DNA from: Cryptomeria japonica
Taxonomy: Eukaryota; Streptophyta; Pinopsida; Cupressales; Cupressaceae
Assembly: GCF_030272615.1 (NCBI RefSeq)
Contig: NC_081408.1
Coordinates: 763,541,173 to 763,605,172, forward strand
Length of the DNA stretch: 64,000 nt
Direction: 5' to 3'
The position numbers and the translations under genes were made by a program. Shown piece by piece: positions 22,474 to 34,589 of this stretch (within the stretch, counting starts at the first letter, position 1; each line of letters begins with the position of its first letter). The notes under the pieces are model-generated. The model was not told the origin of the DNA, searched no databases, and worked only from the letters and a program-made list of their open reading frames with translations.

Positions 22474-24089
22474 TGGTGCAGGGCACCTATCACTCCATGG
22501 AAATTTTGGTTTGTTCTTAATTATTTTATGTTATCTTTCAATTTGTAATAAGTGGACTAACCATTTGGGACTTAATGAAGTCAGGTTGAGTTGTCCAAGC
22601 TTTTGTTGTGTTCAAGATGTTGATATCCTAGAAAGATGTAATGTTGATGTTGTTCACATGTGCACTACTCTAAAAATAGATTCATCATGTAATAAGGGTG
22701 TAATGCCTTGTTTTAGGTCTCTTAGAATGCATAGAGGGCCTTTGGAGCTTTGGAGTACACTTGAGTGCAAGGTTGCATCCTAAGGATAAAAAAGATGTAA
22801 AAATGCTAAGCAACATTTGCAATATTGCAGTTGCACTTTATGTTGTTGGTGGTGAAGAAGTTGGTTCTAACCAACTGAATCATGATGTTAAAATCCAAAT
22901 AAAACATCATTGTATAGGTTGGAAGAGTTTGGAAAGCAGAGCAAGTTTTGTTTGTAAGGAAAACCTTGTTTTTACACCGCTTTTACTTCTTTTTTTCCTT
23001 ATTTTATTGTGTTGTACGGTCTAGTATGGACTTGTCAGAGGAACCTATTTGCAGGACATGAAGAACTAGTGAATCTACTTTCCATTAGGGTGGATTTCAA
23101 GGTTTAATTGTGTCTGGTTGTAGAGATTCAAACCATTCTCTATGAACTAGGTACAAAACCCTTGTAAGCCAGGGTTTAAGCAATAAATGGCTCTAACCTG
23201 AGCACCCACTGATGACACCGGCTGAAATCTAGTGGAATGCTATGTTAGGGTCTATAAATATGTTTAGTGTACGTTTCTTGGCTTTGCAGACCTTTTTGGT
23301 GGTTTTACAATGATACCCTAGGCTCATAGCTAGGAGTTGGTGAGACTAGGACAACAAAAGATGTGCGTTTTCAGAGCACACATGGATTGGTAGAACCAAA
23401 ATTGATATATGTTTGGAGACCCCATTGAATTCCATTTAATAATCCATGATTAGTTTGTGTAGAGGTTTTGACTGGTGAATCTTTCTAAGGACAAGTTTTC
23501 AAGTCACACGGGTAGGCCTAAAACCCTTAAAAATAGGACAGTTCTAGATATCCCATGTGTACAAAGAACGTAAATGCCTTTTAGCAATATTGTATGTAAC
23601 TAGGAAAAGGGTACTTAGAAATGTAATTTTTGGGGGGCCTTGTGTGGGTAGATGTGAACTTAAGCCCTAAAAATAGTAAAAGGAGGGCTAATTGAATTAG
23701 GTCTGTTTAGAGCCCGGTATAGACAAAGTGAGCTTGAGAAGGCTTGATGACGGGTTTAAAGGTGATCAAACCCTTAGAAGACACCAAAGTCACTATTTCA
23801 ACTTCATTTACACTCATGTAACAAGTTTATGGTTAAAGATCCTTTGCAAAGGTTGTTGGAGCGTTGGTAAGGTGTGATAGGGATTGAGGTGGAATCCTCA
23901 ATAGGAAAGTGTTGCTGTAAAACATTTGTGGCTATACCTTGGAGGAAAGACAAATTGGATTAGGCCTTGGAGGTCTAACTAGCAAAACCCTTACCAAGTA
24001 CCATTGGATGGGCTTGAGGAGTTAAAAGGTTGGAGAGAACAAGAAAGACAACTAGGTGACTGATAGAAAATCCAAGAATCTCTGCATCA
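22474..24089 (+). repeat. 3' LTR of the gypsy element
   Basis: Starts TGGTGCAGGGCACC, ends TCTCTGCATCA, then the TSD GGTAC at 24090-24094. Colinear with the 5' LTR. Confidence 0.93.
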
Positions 24090-24570
24090 GGTACTCTATT
24101 GGTGAATATTTCACTTTGAGAGGGTCTACAAATATAAATCGTACAGGTAGTGCTGATGATAGGAAAAGCACAAGTGGAGGTCAATTTTTCCTTGGAAATA
24201 GTCTTGTATAATTGCAAGTATGAAACAAGACTTTTTTGTTTCATCCATAATAAAAGTGGAGTACATTGCAACAATATAATGTTGCACACAAGTGCTTTGG
24301 ACTAAGTAGACCTTGAAGAAAATAAAAGTTGAGTATAATCAACCTATTTTAATTCTTTGTGACAATGGAAGTACAATAACTATCTCTAATAGTCCAGTTA
24401 TGCATTTAAAAGAATAAACAATGTTTTAATCAAGTATCATTTCTTGAGATAGAAAGTGTCTGGGCAACAAGTCAAGTTGGAATATGTTACTACAAAAGAA
24501 TAGACTACAAACATTTTGACAAACCCATTTCTAAAAGAAATATCTGAGTATCTTGGGTATATATTGGCAA
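24090..24570 (+). pseudogene. Ty1/copia RNase H end, resumed after the gypsy insertion
   Basis: Plus-strand reading, in shifting frames, gives copia RNase H landmarks: VEYIAT (about 24250), LILCDNGSTITISNSPVMHLK (seen in two parts near 24345-24410), IKYHFLR and a closing LEYVTTKE...NILTNPF (24477-24530). This is the standard end of copia polyproteins. It belongs to the same relic as 13381-16191. Confidence 0.82.
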
Positions 24571-26980
24571 TGGTATCTCTCTCCTCATATCTATAAATCC
24601 TTGGAGCATTTCAATGCGTTACTTTTCTTCCCTGTATTTAAATACCTCGAGGAGAAAACATGACAAACCTAAAGTGGAAAATATTCCATAAAAAAGAGTT
24701 TTTAGATAGAGCTCAAGTAAAGGCAGCTGAACAAGATAGAATCTAACCATCTAGGAATTCCTTTTCCATGGATGTCAAAGGAGGTGAATATTGCCATTGT
24801 AGATATTTTTTCATAAATATAAAGTAATATAGTCAATGAGAGTATTTCAATTAAAATCCCATGTGTTGCCTTCCTTTTTGGTGTCAGTATTTTCATTAAT
24901 GACAAAGGGGCAAATTTTTTCAAATGTGTGAATCATTGTCGTTGTTGTCAAGGAATATTGTCTTAAGTTTTAGAAGTTATCATTGTTAACACAATTATTT
25001 TTTGTAAGTCATAGACTATTTGCAGAGGTTTAGTTCTTGTATGAACAATTGGATATCATCTTTGATGTATGTCAGATTAACCTCTAGATTATCTTGTTGT
25101 AGTTATAAAGGTTTAATCCTACTAGTTATTATTTTGTATTAGCTTTCTAAAATCCCTTTTGGACCTAAAACCCTAAATGCTAAGTTTTGGATATGCCTAG
25201 TTACTTTTCTTTATGTTTCACTATTGATTGGCTCTAGCCAATGCTCAATTTCTGAAGTTATCACTTAAGCCCTTTTGATTTGTAAAGTTACTGGCCCTCT
25301 AATGCTAGATCTACAATCAATCCCAATTGCATGAAATGTTCCTTTATTTTTTCTAATTCTATATTTTGGGCGAATTTATGTATGGTACATGTTATCTCAT
25401 CTTAGTTAGATCCGGTTGGCATGTTTTGAATGGATTACACAAATGCAAGGTGTCTTGACATGGCTCCACTCCATATCATGTTGATGTTCTTATTTGTCAA
25501 GTGTCATGTTTGCATTAAGTGTACTATGTCAGTGTTAGTTTTATATTAGGATTGTGAAACATGTGGTTATGGCATTTATCAATGTTGTCAGTGCATGCCC
25601 ACACCTAGTCAAAAGCTTGAATAAATATTCTTCTAGGTCAGATCTAACATAGATGTCTTTGATTGGTTACACATGAGCATAGCGGGGTGTGGCCCATAAT
25701 AAATCATAATACAATATAGCACTTTTAGGTCAGCCTAAGGTAGTTAGTCATATCACACAAGTGTATACTATTAGATCTTTGATCAAGATGATGCATGATC
25801 ACACCACATGTCAAGATAGCATAAGAGTGCAAGAAGTGGTAACCAACCTTGGTCATGATGACATGCCTAATTAACATGTAGACTTGTCGATCCTACTTAT
25901 CTGTTTGAATCATCTCTAGGCGTCATTTGATCTATGAGAGTAAGACTATGACATGTCTTGTTGACTGCTTCTAATTGACCAATGAATTTTCAATATCACT
26001 CCTAATTGGTTAATAAAATTTCAATGCTACTATTTGGCCGAGTCATGATATTCAATCTTATTCAATGCATGATAACCATCATTTCAATCCATGAAAGATG
26101 AGATCAACTATCAACTTTTAAACTTTGGCAACTTGTTAGGGTTTGAAAATGCAACCATAGTCCATGCTAACATTCTATAGTTTCATGAATGTTTTAAATG
26201 GTTGACTTCTACAAATTATTGTGATGGTTTTAAAAGTTCAAGGATGACATATTTGCATTCTCTAATAGTATAAATTGATATATACTAGAGATATTTCAAG
26301 AAATAATTGATGGAACACATAGTAAATCCATATATGATCATTTGTGTTTGAGATCATTACAACACTTTGTTATGTGTAGCATGAGTTGCCATCTATAGTA
26401 GAGATAAGCAATGTATTACATATGTTATGTTATTGAGTACATAATACTATAAATATTGGTAAGGAGGTTTAATTAAATAAAGAAAATCAAAATGACAAAG
26501 CATAAATAAGGGTCTTTAATCAACATTGGAGTAGAGGTCTATATTAATCATTTCAAGTTATTGTAGAAGAGGTTGGTGCCTCTTGATCTAAGAGATTGGT
26601 GTCTCTTTCTAATTTGGTGCTCAATTTTTGGATATTGGTGTCTCCAGTAGGTTGGTTCTTGTAAATCATAATCTAAGGGATTGGTGTCTCCTATGGGTTG
26701 GTACGTAAAAAAAATTGTAAGAACGATTCATTTAATTTTGTGAGGTTGGATTTGGATAATAGATCCAAGCAATAATCACACTGTGGTTTTATCCCTAAGG
26801 GGTTTCCATGCATATTTTGTTTCTATCTCTTATGTGGATGTTGTAGTTAGTATCAATGCTTATTTTGTTACTATTTTTATTGTTGATTTCATGATGATGA
26901 TTAATGGTTTGGATTAAATGTAAAAGATTGTATTATACTGATTCTTCCCCCTCTCAATATAATTGTGTGTTTTTCAAGTA
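24571..26980 (+). other. No gene seen; probable copia 3' LTR end near 26960
   Basis: Non-coding. Near 26550-26720 the phrase GATTGGTGTCTC recurs three times with variations. At 26783-26815 there is CTGTGGTTTTATCCC...GGGGTTTCCATG, and at about 26942-26956 CTTCCCCCTCTCA. These two blocks, in this order, mark LTR ends elsewhere in the window in plus orientation, so the stretch probably includes the 3' LTR of the copia relic. Its left edge was not found. Confidence 0.4.
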
Positions 26981-29900
26981 TAAATAAACTTTACCTAAAA
27001 AATAATACAAACAATAATGAAACCCTCTTTCATCTCATATGCCAAAATTGTCATTGATGCAAGATAAACAATAAATGCAACAACAATAGCAGATGAAGGA
27101 TATGTCATATCCCATTTTGGATATTGGAGTATCAATTTTTCTAGCAACATTCTAACATGAAAAACTTTAAAAATTTGATGGGGTGATGTATGAAATTAAC
27201 CCAATAACTAGGGAGAAGGTTTTCAAAGAGTTCTTTATAGTCATGCCAAGATGCCTAACTCTGAAATCTTGATAGCTACTAATATTGTGAGAAACAGAGA
27301 GAGGGAAAAGATCAAGGTATCAAAGATGCTTCTCTATGATGCTATAATGACCAACCTCAAAATTGTAATAGGTTGAAAGAACAAAGGAAAAACAAAATTA
27401 AGGAGACAAGAAAAATAGGGGGTTCCAATTTTGGAAAGCTAAAATAAAGCATGGATGTAGGGAATAGCATAATCCATACACAAGGTATATAAGAAAAAAA
27501 TAATAAAATATAACATAAAGAAATATAACAAGCATTATTACCTCAAGGAACACTTTTAATATGTTATTTATACTCGAACATCCTTGTTAAAACCTAGCTT
27601 GAGGATCCTACAAGGGAATATGACATAGAACAAAATAATTTAGAATAAGAGAGGATTCAATATGGTCAAACCACCTCAAGAGTGAGCAATTTTGGTTAAT
27701 TACTCATATCATCTCCAACCCCCCAAAAAGATGATCACTTATCCATGCTAGATTTAAATATACATTTTTATTAAATGATATTTGCATTAAAACACATTAT
27801 AGAAATAATCTCTATCAATACCCAACATATTTATGAACTTAGTTTCATAGTGAAACATAATTCTCTCAAGGCCTATACATAATTTGTAATGATCTCTTGT
27901 TGGGCAATACATAAAAGATGATAAATAGTTTCTATGATAGTACAAGAAATGGTTATAAATAATTTTACTAATAAAATATAATTAAACAAAAAAATAGGAC
28001 TTATTCAATAAGAAAATGTAGTTATCAATTTTAAAACAATATGAAATATTAAAAATATTATAATTGTAACTTTTAAAACATTATTTACAAAATAGTTGAA
28101 TATAATAATAAATAAATATACACATTAATAATTAATACATTTAAAATAAAAAAATATTCTTAAAATATTTTTTTCAAAATACAACACGATATAGAATTTA
28201 TATTCTCAAGTTAGTTGTATGCTAGAAGTTTTCAAATACATACCTTTTCATTAATCCTTACAGAATTATGAGCCACTATATAAGGGCTCATAAACCCTTC
28301 TATATAATGTACTTAAAATAGCATGTTCCTATATTCTCAAAATACATGTTACATATATCTTACATTTAATATTCTAAATTCTTATTATAAGATAATAGTT
28401 TAACCTAATAAAGAAACAACTCTCATTTATTTATATGATTGGAATTAGTTATAAATGGATAGCTACTATATTTATATTAGCATTTATTATACAATTAAAA
28501 AGGCGGTTGGGTAGGGAAGGTATGTATTTGTGTGTTTGAAACTTAAAACATTAAGGCATACCATATATATTTTATCATATTAATATAAGCTCAAGTATGT
28601 CTAGATCCATACACATCCCACTACTGTGTTTAAAAGGATTTGATAAGAAATAATACATGAGATATTTCAAGATTGCATTAATGAAATAAATGAGTATAAT
28701 TAATTACACAAACAATTAATTATGTAGGAGAGTTAACAACATAATTTTGTATCAATATGTGATTATACATGGACACCGCCTTAAGTTTTGTAAATTGAAA
28801 CTAATTTAGACATCATAACATTCACATTCTATAGGTATAAAAGCATTCTCTTGAATTTGATCTAGTATTAAAGTGCTTAAAACTAATTCAATTAAAACAC
28901 TTAATCATAAATAGAACTATTGTTCATTTTTATTTACCAAAAAATAAAATTTAGTTGATACAATTTAAATCAAATTAACATAATATTATCTATAAAGAAA
29001 CACCTCAAAACTCAAATAATATTGTAAACAATATACATTCAAGAAACCAAAATCTCAGTCATAAATAATAAACATTATCCCATAAATTAAGAGGCAAAAG
29101 AATAATACTAGCATACCTATATTCTATTAAAAAATATACGTAAAATAATACCGCGAGATACCACATAATTGGCTTGCATATTTATTAGTTGTCAAGAAGG
29201 ACACGAAGCTGAATAATGTTGCACTCTTTCACTCTCATTAAAGATGTAACAATTTCATATACTTGGAAGATAAGCGGCGATGATTCTATTTTATTCAGAG
29301 TAATTAAATAATACTTATAGAGCAACTGAAACATGCATGCATTTACATATCATCTACAAGTCAAATTTATTCAAAATCATTTTTTTGTTTATGGATTTTT
29401 GTATGTCATTGTAGATACCTCTTGACATAATTACCTTGTCCAAAATCAATAAGATTTACACAATTGAAACTATTTATTTTTAGAAGAGATTAAGATCCCC
29501 ATTACAGTCAAACAAAAAAACCACTCAAAAAATATATAAAAAAAATTATAATTCCAAGATGGGAAGATCTAAAATTATATTGAAGAACATAGAATCCATC
29601 AACACGTCATTAATTTTGAATCCTTTCAAAGGCCATCCTAAAAAGTTGTGTCTCATTGTTTTGGTCAAAGTCTTTTTAAAGGTAATAATAACCAAAACTC
29701 TTTTAAAGTCAATAATAACTACCCCTTAAAAGTTTTCACATATTCTTTCTCTATGGAAATAAGCAATCGTAGATAGTTAAAAAGCCCAAGTTGATTAAGA
29801 GATTGATTGTATGATTGGGAATCAATTTAGGAGTGGTGAAGGCTCTAAAAGTTTGCATATACTCATTTCATTATTGAAGTTATTATATTGATTCATATTT

Positions 29901-30555
29901 CTGTGTAATGTTTACATTTATGTGCAAAATTTTGACTTCCTGTTATGAAAACATGAAAAATTATGAAATTTCATATGATTTTCTTTAATTTATATTTGTT
30001 GGAGTTGGATAATTGTTTTTGTTTTTTTTAACAACAGAATAAGATGTTTCACTTCGAAACGAAGTAAAATGTAAATAATTTTTATAATTGATATTATGTT
30101 TATGTTTCAAGTTTCGGATGTCAAAAATATGATTCAAATAGTTTGTTTTTGTTTTTTTTATAAAAGTGGAATATTTCACTAAATTTTTATTAATATATTT
30201 ATTTTTTACACAGGATTCAAAAAGCATACTGGAAGAAAGAACCTTGGGAAGAAAACCTTCGGTCACAGCTCATAAAATAAACCTATAATATCTAACATAA
30301 CAATTTATACAACCCGCCACATACAAAATGTAGTCACAACGCATATAAGATCAGTTTTACATATAGGCCATATGGCAATTAGCAAACCCATCGGATAATT
30401 CTCAAAAAGTAAACTCCTCAGCTGCTAGAAATGGAAGAAGACAAAAGATTTCAAAGCCCTATACCAATCTTGTGTGCCAAAACCTTTCTTATATCTTTTG
30501 CTTTGAGATTCCTTTAGTATACTACAAAGCCAAGTGTCTTTATCACAACTTTCAT
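26981..30555. other. No gene seen; very AT-rich
   Basis: Long AT-rich stretch without recognisable coding sequence. Near 30013-30053 and 30140-30180 a phrase with TTGTTTTTGTTTTTTTT followed by GATGTTTCACT or AATATTTCACT is repeated about 127 bases apart, a weak duplication. On the minus strand these T-runs would be A-runs, but I could not tie them to the 3' end of the LINE to their right. Confidence 0.4.
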
Positions 30556-31233
30556 TTAAGAATTCAAATACCATGAGCTAGTGATTTCCAATGGAGGTGA
30601 ATAAGGAGGGGTATCAACGTCAACAAGAACTGCAAGAGGCACCATCTGGAGAGGAAAGATTGGCGTTGGTGAAGAGCGAACAACATGCATCGATTCTAAG
30701 AGAAAGTGAATTCCTAAAAATAAATTGACAATTGCAACCAAATAATCTGGTGATGCATGGTTTAATAGAGCTACCATAGCAAACAAAGTATCATCATATA
30801 AGTTAGATATCAAACCATTTCTTAAAATTGAAAGAAGTTCCTTGTACCAACCGGAAGATAATAACTGAGAATGAGGTAGGAAACCACCATACTCAACATT
30901 ACCAAATTCAAAATGGTAATTAGATAATGCACAATCCAAATCATCAATAGTGTAGAAGTGGGAATTGAAATATGCATCAAAAAGTGCCCTGACCATAGCA
31001 GAATCCAACAGCACATCCATGCAGATAGTGAGAAAATGAGATGCAATAATAGCAAGAGAACAACCTGAGCTTTCCACCAGCCATCGCTTACCCAAAACCT
31101 TGCGAAAAGCCAAAGAGAAATCCAGCGAATAAACTTGAAACAGACACCCAAGATTTTCATCATCAAAAGCATAAGAGTCTTGGAAATCATAATGCTTACG
31201 AGGCATCAAAATGCGATAGCCCACTGATTCCAT
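30556..31233 (-). CDS. Intact 225-codon ORF of unknown function, downstream of a LINE tail
   Basis: I do not recognise this protein. It is the longest uninterrupted frame in a heavily decayed neighbourhood apart from the 228-codon RT piece at 61966. It starts at the ATG ending at 31233 and stops at 30556. The product is rich in Leu, Phe and aromatic residues with hydrophobic stretches (around residues 78-98 and 150-185) and Pro-rich segments near the C-terminus (SSPTPIFPLQ, TPPYSPP). It has no catalytic motif I can name. It lies about 0.9 kb past the end of the LINE RNase H on the same strand. Alternatives are a chance ORF, a fragment of a host gene carried by 3' transduction, or an extra LINE ORF. 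Confidence 0.4.
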   Translation of the reverse strand: MESVGYRILMPRKHYDFQDSYAFDDENLGCLFQVYSLDFSLAFRKVLGKRWLVESSGCSLAIIASHFLTICMDVLLDSAMVRALFDAYFNSHFYTIDDLDCALSNYHFEFGNVEYGGFLPHSQLLSSGWYKELLSILRNGLISNLYDDTLFAMVALLNHASPDYLVAIVNLFLGIHFLLESMHVVRSSPTPIFPLQMVPLAVLVDVDTPPYSPPLEITSSWYLNS

Positions 31234-31639
31234 GGAAAAGATAATACAAAGCCAACAGAAAGCACAGGAATATAAAGAGATGAAATGTCATCATGAGAGA
31301 ACAACACCACCACCAAAGGATGCAACAATAAATATAACCTCAAGCAAACCTATAACATACATGCAAGAATGCAACCACATGTCGCCACCTTCATAAAAAA
31401 TGATGACAATATCCACACAATGCTCATAACCATAAATCAAAAGCATGCCAAATAATCAGCCAAGATATCCACACGAGCGAAATCCCCCATATGAAACGAG
31501 ATAACTCAAGGAAAACTGCCACCACTTGCGAAGAAGATAAATGAAATAATAAAACTAAAAGCAAGCCATCTGGACAGAGTACAACCCTCATAAAATCAAC
31601 ACATGAAATACATGCAATCATCATGAATTTAAACAAGCA

Positions 31640-32105
31640 AAAACCTTATGACAATAATGCTAATAGCGGGACAGATTTGAAGCGTGCAGAATATGATTGC
31701 CCCTGCACACCACAAATCCCAACTAATTTGCAATAAAGGCAAACCCGTACCCATACTGAGATTATATAGTAATGCAATCATCATGAAGAAATGAAAACCA
31801 TCAACATCACATTGTTGCATGCCTAAATATAATCGTCATGCAAGGTACAAGGTCGATCTTCTGCAATGAGTTAGAAACAAATAAACATAGAGTGAAAACA
31901 AAGTGTATAGCATGAATATAAATTGCTCCCGCACACCACAAGTTCCAACCAAATGCAAGAAAGGCAAGAAACTCATACCCAACCTGAGATTACACACAGT
32001 AATGCAAACATAATGAAGTGATGAGGACCAAAAAGACCAACACTACCACATTAAGCTGCATGTTTGAATATAATCACCAGACAAGGCACAAGGTCGTGCT
32101 TCTGC
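31640..32105 (-). repeat. Two copies of a ~226-bp tandem repeat in the LINE 3' region
   Basis: The words gcacaccacaa, aatgcaa, ctgagattata and the phrase ending caaggtcg recur in the same order in two adjacent blocks, about 31640-31866 and 31867-32105, offset about 226 bases (for example GCACACCACAA at 31705 and 31931). The copies have diverged. They follow the RNase H domain of the LINE on the minus strand. Confidence 0.65.
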
Positions 32106-32169
32106 AAATGACCAGAAAACATTTAAACCAGATGAGGAGGTAGAGAGCTATAAGCCACCTCAATCAAGC

Positions 32170-33044
32170 ATTGGATGTCCTAAAACAATGCTTTAGTAGC
32201 CAAGAAGTCTTCCACCTTATTAGCTTCCCTATAACAGTGTACCATACTGAAGGAATTGGACAAATCGAGCTGAGAAAGAATCCTATCCAACCAGTACTTT
32301 AAATGCCAGGAGTGGGATGAGTGATTAGTGACCATGTAAAAAACAACCTAAGAATCACCCTCAATGACAACATCCAACAAATGTAACGAAAGAAGCAGAT
32401 CAAGACCCATGGAGAGAGCATGGAGTTCAGCCACATTATTAGTTCCAGAGGCAATACATTGGCATTGAGCTTTTATGATACCAGCCTTGTCATCAGAGAC
32501 CACAATACCAATGGCAGATTTGTCAAGATTACCACGGGAAGCTCCATCAAAGTTTAATTTAAACTTTGAAGCCAGACGAGGCAACCAGACCACCTCCGGT
32601 CTATTTACTAAAGGTCGTGGGTGAGAAATTGCCCCACTCAAAGGGAGTGATTGTAAGGCTACCCAATGTTTGGTCACCCAATTATCTCATGGTGTGAAAG
32701 TATTGTGCAGACTAGCACCTTTGTAAATGAAGGCCAAGACAGCTTCAGAAATCGATTTCTCTATACAAAAGAGCACATCTTGCAAAGGGGAAGGGTGTTT
32801 CTTAAAAATCCTATTATTCCTCTCAAGCCAAATTTTTCAAATTAGAACAAAAGGAGCAATTATCCAAAGAAAAGCATAGAATGAAGATGGATATAACAGA
32901 GGCCAACTCATGAAGTGAGATCTAAGGTCTTGACTAAGAGCAGACCTCCAATTTAACTTATTAAAAAGCCAATACCAACAATGATGAGCAAAGGGACAAT
33001 GAAGGAAGAGATGATCCACTAATTCAAGGGACCCACCGCACATG
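32170..33044 (-). pseudogene. LINE ORF2 C-terminus: zinc-binding remnant and RNase H, 5'-truncated
   Basis: Minus-strand frame opens abruptly at 33044 with M-C-G-G-S-L-E and HLFLHCPFAHHCW, the zf-RVT region that follows RT in plant L1-type LINEs. It continues to an RNase H domain with FKLNFDGASRGN (about 32545-32570), NNVAELHALSMGLDLL and VVIEGDS, and then after a TAG at 32350 YREANKVEDFLA near 32215-32250. Stops: one TGA at about 32687 (consistent with CGA to TGA), a stop near 32838 and the TAG near 32350. The LINE is truncated exactly at the zinc region on its 5' side, as LINE insertions usually are. Non-functional. Confidence 0.88.
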
Positions 33045-34517
33045 AAAATAGTTTATTGTTAATGAAATGTTTTGGTTTTATTGAATCAATTCTTAACGAT
33101 TTTTATGGGTCTTTTATACATTTTATAATTAAATATATAGTGATAGAGTTTAGATTTGGAAACAAGATAATCATATACAGAGTGGGTATAATGAGAATTG
33201 ACTAAATTCTAATACACAAATAGACTAAATTCTATATGGATCTATCTATATCGTATCGATTACTATGGTACAAAAACTAGACACGCAATCTCTTAATACT
33301 ATACATATGTAAACAAATTGAATGAAATGTTCAGATTTTGATACATAATTCTATCCATTAATCATACTAATATTATACTATCATGTTAATTTCTTGTAAT
33401 AATTAGAATTATTAATGTATTTTTGTTATCTACAAATATAAATGTGATACTCAAAATCATTGAAAGATCCATGTAAAAGAAAATGATAATATAGTATATA
33501 AATCCTTGTGAAAACAAGTCATAAGCCAAGTATAAGATACTACTATACTTATTAAGATACCAGTAGTATGTAAGAAAAATGATTCCTTATAAATATCAAC
33601 ATATATATCAACAATAATAAAATAGGCAAAACCATACTAATGAAATAGTTGTTCAATACACAACTAATATTGAAATAAAGATGTTGTAGATGTTAAAAGT
33701 AGTAAAGTAACTTATAAATATCAAGATATATATCAACAATAATAAGAGATGTTGTAGATGTTAAAAGTAGTAAAGTAATAAGATGAAAGCATAGCTAAAA
33801 TGTGTATCATAAAAAACTATGTAAAAATTATCTATAAATTATGATCGGTATTCAACACATAATTTTTAAATAAATGAATCACAATGTGTAAAATTTTCTT
33901 TTCATTTTAAATTGAGAAAAGAAGATAAATTGTCAAATAACTAATTTCAAAAAATCAATAAAAATAAATAAAGATATTTGTTTCCCTTTCTAAATTGGAG
34001 ATAAGATAAGTTGATAAACTTCCCTTTTGAATTTAGAAGAAAGCCTAAGTTTCCAAAAAGAAGGAAATGTTGATTTGGAAATAAGATATTGCTCCCAAAA
34101 TGAAGATATTATTTAATTTAAAGAGGATAAATAATAGAAAAATAAATTAAATAATTGAAAAATTATTTATTTTAATTCACATGAGGAAAATAGATGAAAT
34201 AATTAGATAATTAAGATTATTTAACTATTTAAAAGAAAAAAGATAAATTAAATAATTAATAATTATTTAATTGATTTAGAAGAAAAATAGAAAATGTGAG
34301 TTAATTAAATAATAATAAAATATTTAATTAATTTGAAGAGACAGAGGGAACTTTGAATTTGAAATAATTAAATAATTTAAAATTATTTAATTATTAATGA
34401 ATAAGAAGGATGATGTTAATTTAATTAAATAATTGACATTATTCAATTAATATTGGATAAATAATTGATGAAAAAGGATGAAGAAGTGTGCTAGCCAATT
34501 TTGAGTTTCTACACTTT
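33045..34517. other. No gene; AT-rich with partial duplication and LTR-like tract
   Basis: 33586-33620 (cttataaatatcaa...caacaataataa) is repeated at 33711-33745, and gatgttgtagatgttaaaag at 33680-33699 is repeated at 33748-33767, so the second copy lacks about 57 bases in the middle. From 33950 to 34517 an AATTATTTAATT alternation resembles the start of TGTAGACACC-type LTRs, and the right edge GAGTTTCTACA at about 34507-34517 would be the minus-strand LTR start TGTAGAAACTC. A paired left edge was not found. Confidence 0.4.
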
Positions 34518-34589
34518 CTTTGAAATAATTGAGGAGCTTGTCATTTGGTTCTAGTGGATCTTGATATAGCCATTTATTGGTATCATCTT

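Larger units (their letters stand above)
16192..24089 (+). mobile_element. Complete Ty3/gypsy chromovirus-type element, TSD GGTAC
   Basis: A 7.9-kb element with two LTRs (16192-17801 and 22474-24089), a primer-binding site, gag, protease, RT, RNase H, integrase and a chromodomain remnant in standard order. It is bounded by the direct repeat GGTAC at 16187-16191 and 24090-24094, and the copia RT/RNase H it interrupts resumes on the far side. The two LTRs are close in length (1610 and 1616) but show about 20 differences in the first ~310 bases by eye, so the insertion is not recent. It is inactivated mainly by in-frame stops. Confidence 0.93.

Noticed and set aside
30822-31190. 122-codon minus-strand frame overlapping the 225-codon ORF
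   Set aside because: Hydrophobic alternative frame of the same DNA. The longer ORF is preferred, though neither has a homologue I can name.
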